Part shown: piece by piece, positions 1-6,839 of the stretch | Layout of the letters: every line of letters starts with the position of its first letter | How positions within the stretch are numbered: position 1 is the first letter of the stretch | Source of the DNA: Candidatus Bathyarchaeota archaeon | Lineage (GTDB): Archaea > Thermoproteota > Bathyarchaeia > Hecatellales > Hecatellaceae | Assembly: GCA_030669485.1 (NCBI GenBank) | Contig: DAOVDL010000007.1 | Span: 1-10,804, forward strand | Direction: 5' to 3' | Length of the DNA stretch: 10,804 nt | The notes under the pieces: generated by a model | The model's database searches: none | The model's input: only the letters and a program-made list of their open reading frames with translations | Told to the model about the DNA's origin: nothing | Made by a program: the position numbers and the translations under genes

Positions 1-132
1 GTAGATGACGTTTTCCTTATAGTTGCCAACTTTCTTTGCCAAAGCTGCGTCGCTTGTATCGAAGATCTTTCCCGTCTCCTTAACTTTGGCTGTATATTCA
101 ATTAGGATGAGGTCGCTTTCCTTTGTCTTCAC
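1..132 (-). CDS. FKBP-type peptidyl-prolyl cis-trans isomerase, SlyD-like (N-terminal part)
   Basis: Only the first 44 codons are in the window; the gene continues past the left edge. The translation has the start of an archaeal FKBP/SlyD-like domain: a DLILIEYTAKV strand, then KETGKIFDTSDAALAKK with the family's G-x-(V/I)-FDT signature. Known members catalyse prolyl isomerisation and act as cytosolic folding helpers. The GTG at 132 is chosen because an AAGGTG ribosome-binding-like stretch lies 8 nt upstream and because it gives the short lead (about six residues before the Asp) usual for the family. GTG codons at 138 and 141 are alternatives, and an in-frame TAG lies at 154-156. It is transcribed divergently from the CoA operon. 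The family call is fairly secure despite the short fragment; the insert domain and metal-binding tail cannot be judged. Confidence 0.8.
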   Translation of the reverse strand, partial: MKTKESDLILIEYTAKVKETGKIFDTSDAALAKKVGNYKENVIY

Positions 133-153
133 AGTCACCACACCTTCATCTGT

Positions 154-300
154 CTACCAATACGTTGGGGAATTGACGTTTAACCTTTTTGCCGCTGTTA
201 GAGTCAGATCTTTCTGTTTTCCAATGTTTCTCATGTTCAATGATCTTGTTATTCTAGATGGATCTATGAAGAATTCATAGATAACGCTTAATTCACTCAT
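154..300 (-). CDS. possible small protein of unknown function (48 aa)
   Basis: This is an open frame from ATG at 300 to TAG at 154, ending 21 nt before the start of the prolyl isomerase on the same strand, so it could be the first cistron of that transcript. For coding: every arginine codon is AGA or AGG, and the composition is protein-like (begins MSELSVIYEFFIDPSRI, ends NVNSPTYW, lysine- and arginine-rich in the middle). Against coding: no well-spaced ribosome-binding site precedes the ATG (AGAGG lies only 1 nt away), no family is recognised, and its first 13 or so codons contain the perfect 262-282 inverted repeat. It may simply be part of the divergent control region. Confidence 0.3.
   Translation of the reverse strand: MSELSVIYEFFIDPSRITRSLNMRNIGKQKDLTLTAAKRLNVNSPTYW
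262..282. repeat. perfect 8-bp inverted repeat, candidate operator
   Basis: The arms ATCTATGA and TCATAGAT flank a 5-nt centre (AGAAT). The repeat ends 41 nt before the ATG of the pantoate kinase gene. The right arm merges into an AT-rich ATAGATAAC stretch that could serve as the TATA element for the CoA operon. An imperfect dyad of this size beside a core promoter is typical of a dimeric archaeal regulator site. No regulator is identified, and the assignment rests on symmetry and position. Confidence 0.45.
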
Positions 301-323
301 CCTCTGAGTAAGGTAGAGAAAAA

Positions 324-1256
324 ATGGTGAACTATGAAGCCTTTTCCCCAGCCCACATAACTGGCTTCTTTGTGGTAGAGGAGAGCGAGATTCCCGAGAG
401 GAGCGGCTCAAGAGGAGCTGGGGTTTCTTTGGCGAGGGGAGTTCGCACCATCGTTAAGGCGGTTAAGGCGCGCAATTGGAAAGTTGGCATCCGAGTGAAC
501 GGGAAGCCCTGTAAGGTCATGGTTTCTGAGACAGTAATAGACGAGTTTTCTCGTTTCGTGTCCTATCCTTATGAGATCTGTATAGACCACTACCTTGGGG
601 TTCCAATTGGAGCTGGCTACGGCACTAGTGGCGCAGCTGCTCTCAGCTTAGCCTTAGCTCTGAATGAGGCTTTAGATTCGGGGTTGTCCAAGGTTGAGGC
701 AGGCCGCATTGCTCACAACGCAGAGATAAAATGCCAGACAGGTCTTGGAACCGTCTTAGCAGCTTTTTATGGAGGAATTGAAATCAGGGAGAGATCTGGG
801 GCACCAGCGATAGGGGTTGTTAGAAGGATAGAGACAAATGGAGAGAAAGTCGTTTCTTTATACTGCGGGTCGTTGCCCACGAAGCGTTTTCTAGCTGACT
901 CTACCTTCAAGAGGAAAGTAAATGTTTTGGGGAGGAAGCTTATCGAGGGGTTGCTCCAAGAGCCCAGCATAATTAACTTTCTGATTAGATCCCGCATGTT
1001 CTCAGATGGCATAGACATTTACACCCCAGAGTTGAAGATGCTTCTTCGCTCGATGGATAGGTTGGGGTTCAGTAGCTTCACTATGAATATGTTCGGTGAG
1101 GCAATATTCACGATCACGGGGGGTGAGCGACTTCAAAGTCTCCTCCACTTACTCAGGGCTAACAAGCCTCTGGGTAGTAAGCTCATAGTTTCTGATATAG
1201 ACCAGTTAGGGGCGAGATTGATTGATAAGAGTGAAGATACCGGATACGCATCCTAG
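324..1256 (+). CDS. pantoate kinase (archaeal GHMP kinase)
   Basis: Phosphorylates pantoate with ATP to 4-phosphopantoate, the archaeal replacement for the bacterial pantothenate-first route to CoA. The 310-residue protein fits the family. It has the N-terminal SPAHITGFF motif (residues 8-15), the GHMP glycine-rich ATP loop PIGAGYGTSGAAA (94-106) followed by a long Ala/Leu helix, the central GLGTVLAAFYGG segment (140-151), and a C-terminal FTMNMFGEAIFTI segment (252-264) matching the GHMP C-terminal motif. The ATG at 324 has AAGGT 8 nt upstream. The 3' end overlaps the next gene by 26 nt, in another frame, and that gene catalyses the next pathway step, so translational coupling is likely. A generic GHMP kinase such as mevalonate or shikimate kinase is unlikely given the partner genes. 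Cytosolic. Confidence 0.93.
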   Translation: MVNYEAFSPAHITGFFVVEESEIPERSGSRGAGVSLARGVRTIVKAVKARNWKVGIRVNGKPCKVMVSETVIDEFSRFVSYPYEICIDHYLGVPIGAGYGTSGAAALSLALALNEALDSGLSKVEAGRIAHNAEIKCQTGLGTVLAAFYGGIEIRERSGAPAIGVVRRIETNGEKVVSLYCGSLPTKRFLADSTFKRKVNVLGRKLIEGLLQEPSIINFLIRSRMFSDGIDIYTPELKMLLRSMDRLGFSSFTMNMFGEAIFTITGGERLQSLLHLLRANKPLGSKLIVSDIDQLGARLIDKSEDTGYAS

Positions 1257-2037
1257 AGCAGAATCTCTTAGGATGAGAGAACGCCTAATAGAGGCTCTTG
1301 AAGCTGGGGTTCTGACCGAGTCAGGCCTGATAGCTCATGGTAGGGGTGAATGTTTCGACTATCTGATAGGGGAGAAGACCCAGTCTTTCGCCTTGAGAGC
1401 AGAGAAGGCAGCAGTGGCAACTCTGCTCCTAGCGGAGGATCCTGTCATATCTGTCAATGGGAATGCTGCAGCGCTCTGTGCTGGAGAGTTGATAGAGCTT
1501 TCCTCCCTTCTTGACGCCAAGCTTGAGGTGAACCTCTTTTACAGATCGGCAAGGAGAGAGAAGGCCATAAGTAAGCTCTTCCAGAGGCTAGGTTTCAATA
1601 GTCTACTTGGAAATAGAACTCACCGGGCAACAATTCCGGGGCTCAATGGCGAAAGGGCGAAGGTTGACCCTGAGGGGCTCCTCATAGCGGACACGGTTAT
1701 GTTAGCCATAGAGGATGGAGATAGAACTTTGAGTCTCCGGAGGCTTGGGAAGAAGACTATCGCCATAGACCTTAACCCCTTATCTAGGACAGCTTCCGCA
1801 GCGTCCATAACACTAGTTGACAATATCTTAAGGGCGATACCTCGAATGATTGAGCTAGCTAAAGACCTAAGGTACAGAAGTAGCTGGGAGTTGCGCGAGA
1901 TCTCGGAGAACTATGATGACAGCAAGAACCTAAGAGAAGCCATAGTCTTCATAGGGTCTAGACTAAACTCCATCTCCCAGAATGGTATCCCCACACCCAG
2001 CACTTTGGAGAGAGCGATAGAGCTCTTCCGGGGTTGA
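1231..2037 (+). CDS. 4-phosphopantoate--beta-alanine ligase (phosphopantothenate synthetase)
   Basis: Joins 4-phosphopantoate to beta-alanine using ATP, giving 4'-phosphopantothenate. The 268-residue translation carries the archaeal PPS signatures in order: IPDTHPRAESLRMRERL near the start, GLIAHGRGECFDYLIGEKT (32-50), VNGNAAAL (75-82), an EDGDRTLSLRRLGKK segment (161-175) and IDLNPLSRTASAASITLVDN (179-198). These residues form the nucleotide and phosphopantoate pocket in known members. The GTG at 1231 is preferred because homologues begin with a short lead directly before the IPxSHPR-like motif; an in-frame TTG at 1222 would add three residues. Neither start has a strong ribosome-binding site, which fits coupled translation from the overlapping pantoate kinase gene. 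The next gene begins 23 nt after the stop. Confidence 0.93.
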   Translation: MKIPDTHPRAESLRMRERLIEALEAGVLTESGLIAHGRGECFDYLIGEKTQSFALRAEKAAVATLLLAEDPVISVNGNAAALCAGELIELSSLLDAKLEVNLFYRSARREKAISKLFQRLGFNSLLGNRTHRATIPGLNGERAKVDPEGLLIADTVMLAIEDGDRTLSLRRLGKKTIAIDLNPLSRTASAASITLVDNILRAIPRMIELAKDLRYRSSWELREISENYDDSKNLREAIVFIGSRLNSISQNGIPTPSTLERAIELFRG

Positions 2038-2060
2038 ATTAGCCGAAGCTGGGGAACTCG

Positions 2061-3389
2061 ATGGGTAAGAGAGCGAAGGGGAAGACTGGGCATCGCGCTG
2101 AGCCTAAGCTTCAAGTTGCATTGGATTTTACGGATCTCCACCGCGCCTTGAGGGTTGGGGAGGAAGCAAGTCGAGGTGGCGCCGACTGGATAGAGGTTGG
2201 AACTCCTCTTATCAAGAGCGAAGGGCTCGATGCTGTTCGAGCGATTAGGCGGCGGTTTAAAAGTCACATAATTCTTGCTGACATGAAAACCATGGATACC
2301 GGTGCAGTTGAAGTTGAGATGGCGGCTAAGGCAGGGGCTGATGTGGTTATAATTCTGGGGGCAGCAGACAACAGTACAATAAGGGAGGCTGTGGAGGCTG
2401 GGAGACGCTACGGTGCAAAGGTCATGGCTGACCTTATTGGCGTTGAGAATATTGCAACTCGCGCTCTAGAGTTGGAGAAACTTGGCATCAGCTATATCTG
2501 CGTCCATGTGGGCATAGACCAACAGATGAGGGGTATGAACCCTCTGAAAGCCCTCAAGGAGACAGTTAAAACCGTTCATGTGCCCGTAGCTGCAGCGGGG
2601 GGGATTAACAGTGAGTCGGCTGCCTCAGCAGTCAAAGTTGGAGCTGAGATGGTAATTGTAGGTGGGGCTATAACAAAGGCTGAAGATGCAGAGGAAGCCA
2701 CGAAGCTGATTAAGAAAGCCATCCAGCTTAAGAAATCCATCGCTACAGGTCTCTACAAGAAATATGGGGAAGAGGATCTTCACAGGGTTTTCAGTGAAGT
2801 ATCCACGGCTAACATCTCTGACGCTATGCAGAGAAGGGGAGAGATGCAAGGGATAAAATCCGTCATCCCTGGACTGAAGGCCGTTGGGAGAGCCCTCACC
2901 GTAAGAACCTATCCTGGAGACTGGGCTAAACCCGTTGAAGCTATAGACAAAGCAAATCCAGGTGACGTTATAGTGATAGATGCTGGGGGCGGGGATAAGG
3001 CAGTCTGGGGTGAGTTGGCTACTTGGAGCAGCGTGGAGCGCAAGCTCGATGGAGTGGTTATAGACGGAGCAGTTAGAGACATCCAAGCAATAATGAAGAC
3101 CAAGTTCCCTGTCTTCGCCAGATATGTGAATCCAACTGCTGGAGACCCTAAGGGGTTTGGAGAGACAAATGTTGAGGTGACCTGTGGGGGCGTAAGGGTT
3201 CAACCTGGTGACTGGATTGTGGCAGATGATGACGGAGTTGTAGTTGTGCCAAAAGAGCTGGCAGTTGAGATGGCGAATAGAGCTAAGGATGTTCTTGAGA
3301 AGGAGCATAGAGTGAGGGCTGAGATAAGGAGAGGGAGCACCCTCTCCAAGGTTCTTCGCATCAGAAAATGGGAGAAGCTCACTGGGTGA
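2061..3389 (+). CDS. 3-hexulose-6-phosphate synthase / RraA-like fusion protein
   Basis: A 442-residue two-domain protein. Residues about 16-220 are a hexulose-6-phosphate synthase barrel of the OMP decarboxylase superfamily: D22, IEVGTPLIKSEG (44-55), the ADMKTMDTG catalytic motif (D74, K76, D79), H149 and the phosphate-binding AAAGGINSES and VGGAI loops. This family interconverts ribulose-5-phosphate plus formaldehyde with 3-hexulose-6-phosphate. Residues about 240-435 are an RraA/HMG-aldolase-like domain with DAGGGDKAVWGE (307-318) and GVVIDGAVRD (331-340). E318, R339 and D340 fit an acidic-X20-R-D metal/substrate motif, suggesting a metal-dependent aldolase or decarboxylase rather than an RNase E regulator. 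HPS-RraA fusions are known in archaea. The odd point is the location inside a CoA operon. A 15-residue basic N-terminal extension precedes the barrel. Confidence 0.9.
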   Translation: MGKRAKGKTGHRAEPKLQVALDFTDLHRALRVGEEASRGGADWIEVGTPLIKSEGLDAVRAIRRRFKSHIILADMKTMDTGAVEVEMAAKAGADVVIILGAADNSTIREAVEAGRRYGAKVMADLIGVENIATRALELEKLGISYICVHVGIDQQMRGMNPLKALKETVKTVHVPVAAAGGINSESAASAVKVGAEMVIVGGAITKAEDAEEATKLIKKAIQLKKSIATGLYKKYGEEDLHRVFSEVSTANISDAMQRRGEMQGIKSVIPGLKAVGRALTVRTYPGDWAKPVEAIDKANPGDVIVIDAGGGDKAVWGELATWSSVERKLDGVVIDGAVRDIQAIMKTKFPVFARYVNPTAGDPKGFGETNVEVTCGGVRVQPGDWIVADDDGVVVVPKELAVEMANRAKDVLEKEHRVRAEIRRGSTLSKVLRIRKWEKLTG

Positions 3390-3396
3390 GACGACT

Positions 3397-4317
3397 TTGA
3401 AGACGGCGGTGATTGGCGCCGGAGCCATAGGAAGCCTCATCGGGGGGCTCCTCGCAGAGGCGGGGAACGAGGTACTTCTCATCGGCAGGCAGGCTCACGT
3501 TGAAGCTATTCGGCGTAACGGCCTCATCTTGACAGGTCTTGTGAACCTTCGATTGAAGAACATCAAGGTTGCTACTGAGGTGCAGAGAGACAACTTTGAC
3601 TTGCTTCTTCTTGCTGTGAAAGCCTATAACGTGAGGCAAGCTGCCTTCCAAATGAAGCCTATGATGGGTCCTAAGACTCTGGTTCTATGCATACAGAATG
3701 GCTTGAACGTAGATTCCGAGGTAGCTAAGGTTTTGGGGGGAAGTAATCTTCTGCGGGGTGTAACTTTCTGCGGCTCCATATTGGAGAAGCCAGGGGTTAT
3801 CACCTACACAGCTACCGGTGATACTTTAGTGGGTGCGCCTTTCGGCGGAGAGGCTGAAGCCAAGGCTGAAGAGGTAGTTGAGGTTTTAAGTGATGCAGGC
3901 CTGCCAGCGGAGGTCATGAGTAATGTTGAGGGTGTTATCTGGATCAAAACTCTGGTGAGCGCTGGGATAAACCCCTACGCTGCCCTGTTGGGAGTTAGAA
4001 ACGGCGAGCTGTTAGAGGTTGAGGGTATGAAAGAGATCATGTCTGAGACCGTGAGGGAGGGTGTTTCAGTTGCAGAGAATATTGGGGTTTCTCTAGAGGG
4101 AGACGCTGTCACTTTAATGTTCGAGACTGTGAAGGCTACCGCCAGCAACGTGAACTCCATGCTTCAGGATGTCAGAGCGGGAAGAAGGACTGAGATAGAC
4201 TATTTGAACGGCGCTGTTGCGGAGATAGGGCGAGAGAGGGGGATGCCAACACCTTTAAACAGTGCAGTAGCCACCCTGATAAAAGGCTTAGGCAGAAACA
4301 CTGGTAGAGGAGTTTAA
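3397..4317 (+). CDS. panE: 2-dehydropantoate 2-reductase (ketopantoate reductase)
   Basis: Reduces ketopantoate to pantoate with NAD(P)H, giving the substrate of the pantoate kinase encoded at the head of the operon. The 306-residue protein has the Rossmann motif GAGAIG (7-12), LLLAVKAY with K75, CIQNGLN (98-104), the catalytic-lysine segment IWIKTLVSAGINP (K184, N192) and SMLQDVRAGRRTEIDYLNG with S254 and E266, spaced as in the E. coli enzyme (S244/E256). The position matching E. coli N180 is S188. The start is TTG at 3397: a strong GGGTGAG ribosome-binding site at 3384-3390 overlaps the upstream stop codon, and the Rossmann strand begins at once. The next gene starts 2 nt after the stop. 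The family can reduce other 2-oxoacids, but the context supports ketopantoate. Confidence 0.92.
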   Translation: MKTAVIGAGAIGSLIGGLLAEAGNEVLLIGRQAHVEAIRRNGLILTGLVNLRLKNIKVATEVQRDNFDLLLLAVKAYNVRQAAFQMKPMMGPKTLVLCIQNGLNVDSEVAKVLGGSNLLRGVTFCGSILEKPGVITYTATGDTLVGAPFGGEAEAKAEEVVEVLSDAGLPAEVMSNVEGVIWIKTLVSAGINPYAALLGVRNGELLEVEGMKEIMSETVREGVSVAENIGVSLEGDAVTLMFETVKATASNVNSMLQDVRAGRRTEIDYLNGAVAEIGRERGMPTPLNSAVATLIKGLGRNTGRGV

Positions 4318-4319
4318 CC

Positions 4320-5576
4320 TTGCCTGTTCATCCGTCCAAAGACATAGTGGAAGCGAAGGGAAGTGGACTGAAGGGGCGAAGGATAGCCCTTTGCATAACA
4401 GGCAGCGTGGCTGCTGTTCAGTCACCTGCGGTGGCTAGGGAGCTGATCCGACAGGGAGCAGAGGTCTTCGCAGTTATGTCACCCATGGCTAAGAGCTTCA
4501 TTCACCCCAACCTAATGGGGTGGGCCACAGGCAACTCCGTGGTAACGGAGATTACTGGAAGATTAGAGTTCATCTCCATGGTAGAACATCACTCCAACCG
4601 GGTTGACTTGGTACTGATAGCTCCTGTCACGGCCAACACCATAGGGAAGCTAGCTAGCGGAATAAACGACACCCCCGTGACAGCTTTGGCCTTAGCAGCC
4701 TTTGGCTCAGGTATACTTGTAATTCTTGTTCCAGCCATGCACAGCTGCCTGTATAGTCAACCGATAACCGAGAGAAACATTGAGAAGCTGAAGAGTTTGG
4801 GCTTCACGTTCGTCGAGCCGAGGGTAGAGGAGGGAAAGGCCAAAGTGGCTGATGTTGAAGAGATCGTTGAGGCAGCTATACGGGCGCTCACAGTCAAGGA
4901 TATGGAGGGTTTGAGGGTGTTGGTGACGGCGGGCCCTACCTATGAGCCTATAGATCCAGTTCGAGTTATAGCTAACCGAAGTTCAGGCAAGATGGGCATC
5001 GCTTTGACCTGCGAGGCGTTGAGGAGGGGCGCAGAGGTTACCCTCATATACGGGCCTGGAGCCGCCAAGCCACCGAAAGGCGTCAAGGTTACCTCCGTTG
5101 AGACAACGGAGCAGATGGCTGAGGCTGTAGCATCTGAGCTCAAGTCTGTGAAGTATGATATCATGATAGCTGCCGCCGCAGTTGCAGACTTCACCCCCTC
5201 CAAGTCTTGGAATGAAAAGGTCTCGACCGATGAAACGCCAGAGTTGAGGTTAAACCTCAAGCCTACGAGGAAGATCATTGGTGAGGTGAAGGCATTGAGC
5301 TCTGGAACTTTCCTTGTAGCCTTTAAAGCAGAGTGGAAAGTTTCAGAGGAGGAGCTTGTGAAGCGTGCCTACAAGCGTCTTAAGGAGGTAGATCTCGGCC
5401 TAATCGTGGCGAACGATGTTGGAAGGAGAGGTGTAGGGTTCGGTGTGGAAAGTAACGAGGTTTACATTATTGACAGAGAAAAGACAGTTACAAAAGTATC
5501 TTTGAGGAGTAAGGCACAGATCGCTGAAAAGATCTTGGATATAGTTAAAGAAAAGATGAAGAGTGGTTCGGGATAG
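4320..5576 (+). CDS. coaBC: bifunctional phosphopantothenoylcysteine decarboxylase / phosphopantothenate--cysteine ligase
   Basis: Last gene of the CoA operon. CoaB joins cysteine to 4'-phosphopantothenate and the flavin-dependent CoaC domain decarboxylates the product to 4'-phosphopantetheine. The CoaC half (about 18-190) has ITGSVAA (26-32), LVLIAPVTANTIGKLASGINDTPVT (97-121) and the archaeal-style PAMHSCLY (138-145). The CoaB half (about 197-415) has LVTAGPTYEPIDPVRVIANRSSGKMG (201-226) with the N219 reaction-intermediate residue, IAAAAVADF (283-291) and LKPTRKII (313-320) with the lysine region. The start is TTG at 4320, with GAGGAG at 4307-4312 as ribosome-binding site and only 2 nt from the panE stop. 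F84 occupies a position where a catalytic His is expected in the CoaC domain, while H90/H91 lie nearby. The length, 418 aa, is normal. Confidence 0.94.
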   Translation: MPVHPSKDIVEAKGSGLKGRRIALCITGSVAAVQSPAVARELIRQGAEVFAVMSPMAKSFIHPNLMGWATGNSVVTEITGRLEFISMVEHHSNRVDLVLIAPVTANTIGKLASGINDTPVTALALAAFGSGILVILVPAMHSCLYSQPITERNIEKLKSLGFTFVEPRVEEGKAKVADVEEIVEAAIRALTVKDMEGLRVLVTAGPTYEPIDPVRVIANRSSGKMGIALTCEALRRGAEVTLIYGPGAAKPPKGVKVTSVETTEQMAEAVASELKSVKYDIMIAAAAVADFTPSKSWNEKVSTDETPELRLNLKPTRKIIGEVKALSSGTFLVAFKAEWKVSEEELVKRAYKRLKEVDLGLIVANDVGRRGVGFGVESNEVYIIDREKTVTKVSLRSKAQIAEKILDIVKEKMKSGSG

Positions 5577-5621
5577 GCGGCTGATGTTTCGATCTTCTTC
5601 TCCCATGTCTTCGCTTGACCA

Positions 5622-6686
5622 TTACAGTTTTTTCAGTACCTCTTCGAGGGAGCCAAGCATGAGGTCTATGTCTTCAAGGGGGACGTAGCCCATGTTTCCT
5701 ATTCTGAAAGTTTTTTCCTGTAGATCTCTGTAGCCTTTTGCCAGTTCAAATCCCTTCTCCCGCATTCTGTTGTATACCTCAAGTCCGCTGATGTGGGGAG
5801 CAGTGTTTACACAAGTGATCGTTGGGCTCTCGTAACCCGGCTCGGGGAAAAGGGTTAAACCTAACTTCTCTACACCTCGTCTTATCCTTCCGCTTCTCTC
5901 TTTGTAAAGTTTAAAGTATGCTTCCTTTCCATCCCTTTCAATAATTTCTAACGATTTTTTCAACGCAAACATCTGCGGTATCACAGGGGTCATAGGTGTA
6001 TTCATTTTTTTTTGAAATTTCTCAAATAATTTAAAGTCGAAATACCATCCCTTGTTTTTCGCTTTTTCCGACTTCTCTAAGGCCTCTTCACTTACACTTC
6101 CCACAGCCAGTCCGGGTGGGAGACCGAAGCATTTCTGTGAGCTTGCGAAGCATACGTCTACTTTCCATTCATCAACCTTGATCTCTGTTCCGCCCAATGA
6201 ACTTACAGCATCCACGAGCAGAAGTTTCCCGTGTTTTTTCACAACTTTAGCTAGGTCTTCCAGCGGGTTTAACAACCCGAGGCTTGTTTCGTTATGTGTT
6301 ATGGATACTGCTTCCACATCAGGGGTTGATGAGAGTTTCTCATCTAGGAGATCTGGAGTGGTAGGGTGGCCAAGTTCAGTTGTAAGTGTTTCAACCTGCT
6401 TTCCATTGGCTTCCGCAACTGTTGCGTATCTCTTGCCGAATGAACCGTTAACGCAGCACAACATCTTTGTTTCAACACAATTTCGCACTGATCCCTCCAT
6501 GATTCCCGTGCCTGTGCTGGGAACCAGAAACACTTGGTTCCTTGTTTCAAGGAAATTCTGCATCTTTTCAACTGTTGACTTGTGCAGATCTTTATATTCT
6601 TCACTTCTATGGCTGAACATCTGACGGCTCATTTCTTTCAAGACTTCGGGGTAACAGGCGACCGGCCCCGCCGTGAAAAGTTTCAT
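5622..6686 (-). CDS. class V aminotransferase (alanine-glyoxylate / serine-pyruvate type)
   Basis: A PLP-dependent fold-type I aminotransferase of 354 residues. From ATG 6686 it shows the LFTAGPV opening, HRSEEY (26-31), the PLP-phosphate loop PSTGTG (56-61), ETSLG (133-137), the cofactor aspartate in LLVDAVSS (D159), the Schiff-base lysine in SSQKCFGLPPG (K185), and a carboxylate-binding arginine in FRIGNMG (R328). This arrangement matches the alanine-glyoxylate/serine-pyruvate aminotransferase group used by archaea for glycine, serine or alanine interconversion; the exact substrate cannot be read from sequence. The start at 6686 is chosen over GTG 6695 because GGTGAT at 6691-6696, complementary to the 16S rRNA tail, lies just upstream and contains that GTG. 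It is downstream of the aspartokinase-family gene on the same strand, so both may serve amino-acid metabolism. Confidence 0.88.
   Translation of the reverse strand: MKLFTAGPVACYPEVLKEMSRQMFSHRSEEYKDLHKSTVEKMQNFLETRNQVFLVPSTGTGIMEGSVRNCVETKMLCCVNGSFGKRYATVAEANGKQVETLTTELGHPTTPDLLDEKLSSTPDVEAVSITHNETSLGLLNPLEDLAKVVKKHGKLLLVDAVSSLGGTEIKVDEWKVDVCFASSQKCFGLPPGLAVGSVSEEALEKSEKAKNKGWYFDFKLFEKFQKKMNTPMTPVIPQMFALKKSLEIIERDGKEAYFKLYKERSGRIRRGVEKLGLTLFPEPGYESPTITCVNTAPHISGLEVYNRMREKGFELAKGYRDLQEKTFRIGNMGYVPLEDIDLMLGSLEEVLKKL
5628..5633 (+). terminator. oligo-T run, possible terminator of the CoA operon
   Basis: A run of six T on the plus strand lies about 50 nt after the coaBC stop, preceded by a pyrimidine-rich stretch (5588-5615). 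Archaeal RNA polymerase terminates at such runs without needing a hairpin. The run lies inside the 3' end of the convergent aminotransferase gene, where it encodes a Lys-Lys pair on the other strand, so coincidence is possible. Confidence 0.25.
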
Positions 6687-6710
6687 AGATATCACCCACA
6701 GAGGATGATG

Positions 6711-6725
6711 TATCTAATATTTATG
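6711..6725 (-). promoter_or_regulatory. TATA-like promoter of the aminotransferase gene
   Basis: On the minus strand an ATAAATATTA element lies about 34 nt before the ATG at 6686. Initiation 25-27 nt downstream would give a short leader that just includes the GGTGAT ribosome-binding site. Together with the 153-nt gap to the upstream gene, this suggests that the aminotransferase has its own promoter. Confidence 0.4.
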
Positions 6726-6839
6726 ATTTTATTATGTTCCGCCGCCGTTTGGGGGTTGCGGTTTAAAATCCAAATCTTAAACTATCTGTGCGGTGCAGGA
6801 AAAACAGCATCACGCTATGTTTCTCTGGTGGAAATAATC

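Noticed and set aside
2625..3482. Long minus-strand open frame (285 codons) opposite the HPS-RraA and panE genes
   Set aside because: The plus-strand protein shows clear HPS/RraA and Rossmann motifs across the same bases. The minus-strand translation has no recognisable motifs and a non-protein-like composition, and it spans two real genes.
6052..6624. Plus-strand open frame of 190 codons inside the aminotransferase gene
   Set aside because: It is antisense to the PLP motifs (K185, D159), rich in Ser, Thr and Phe as antisense frames often are, and has no family resemblance.
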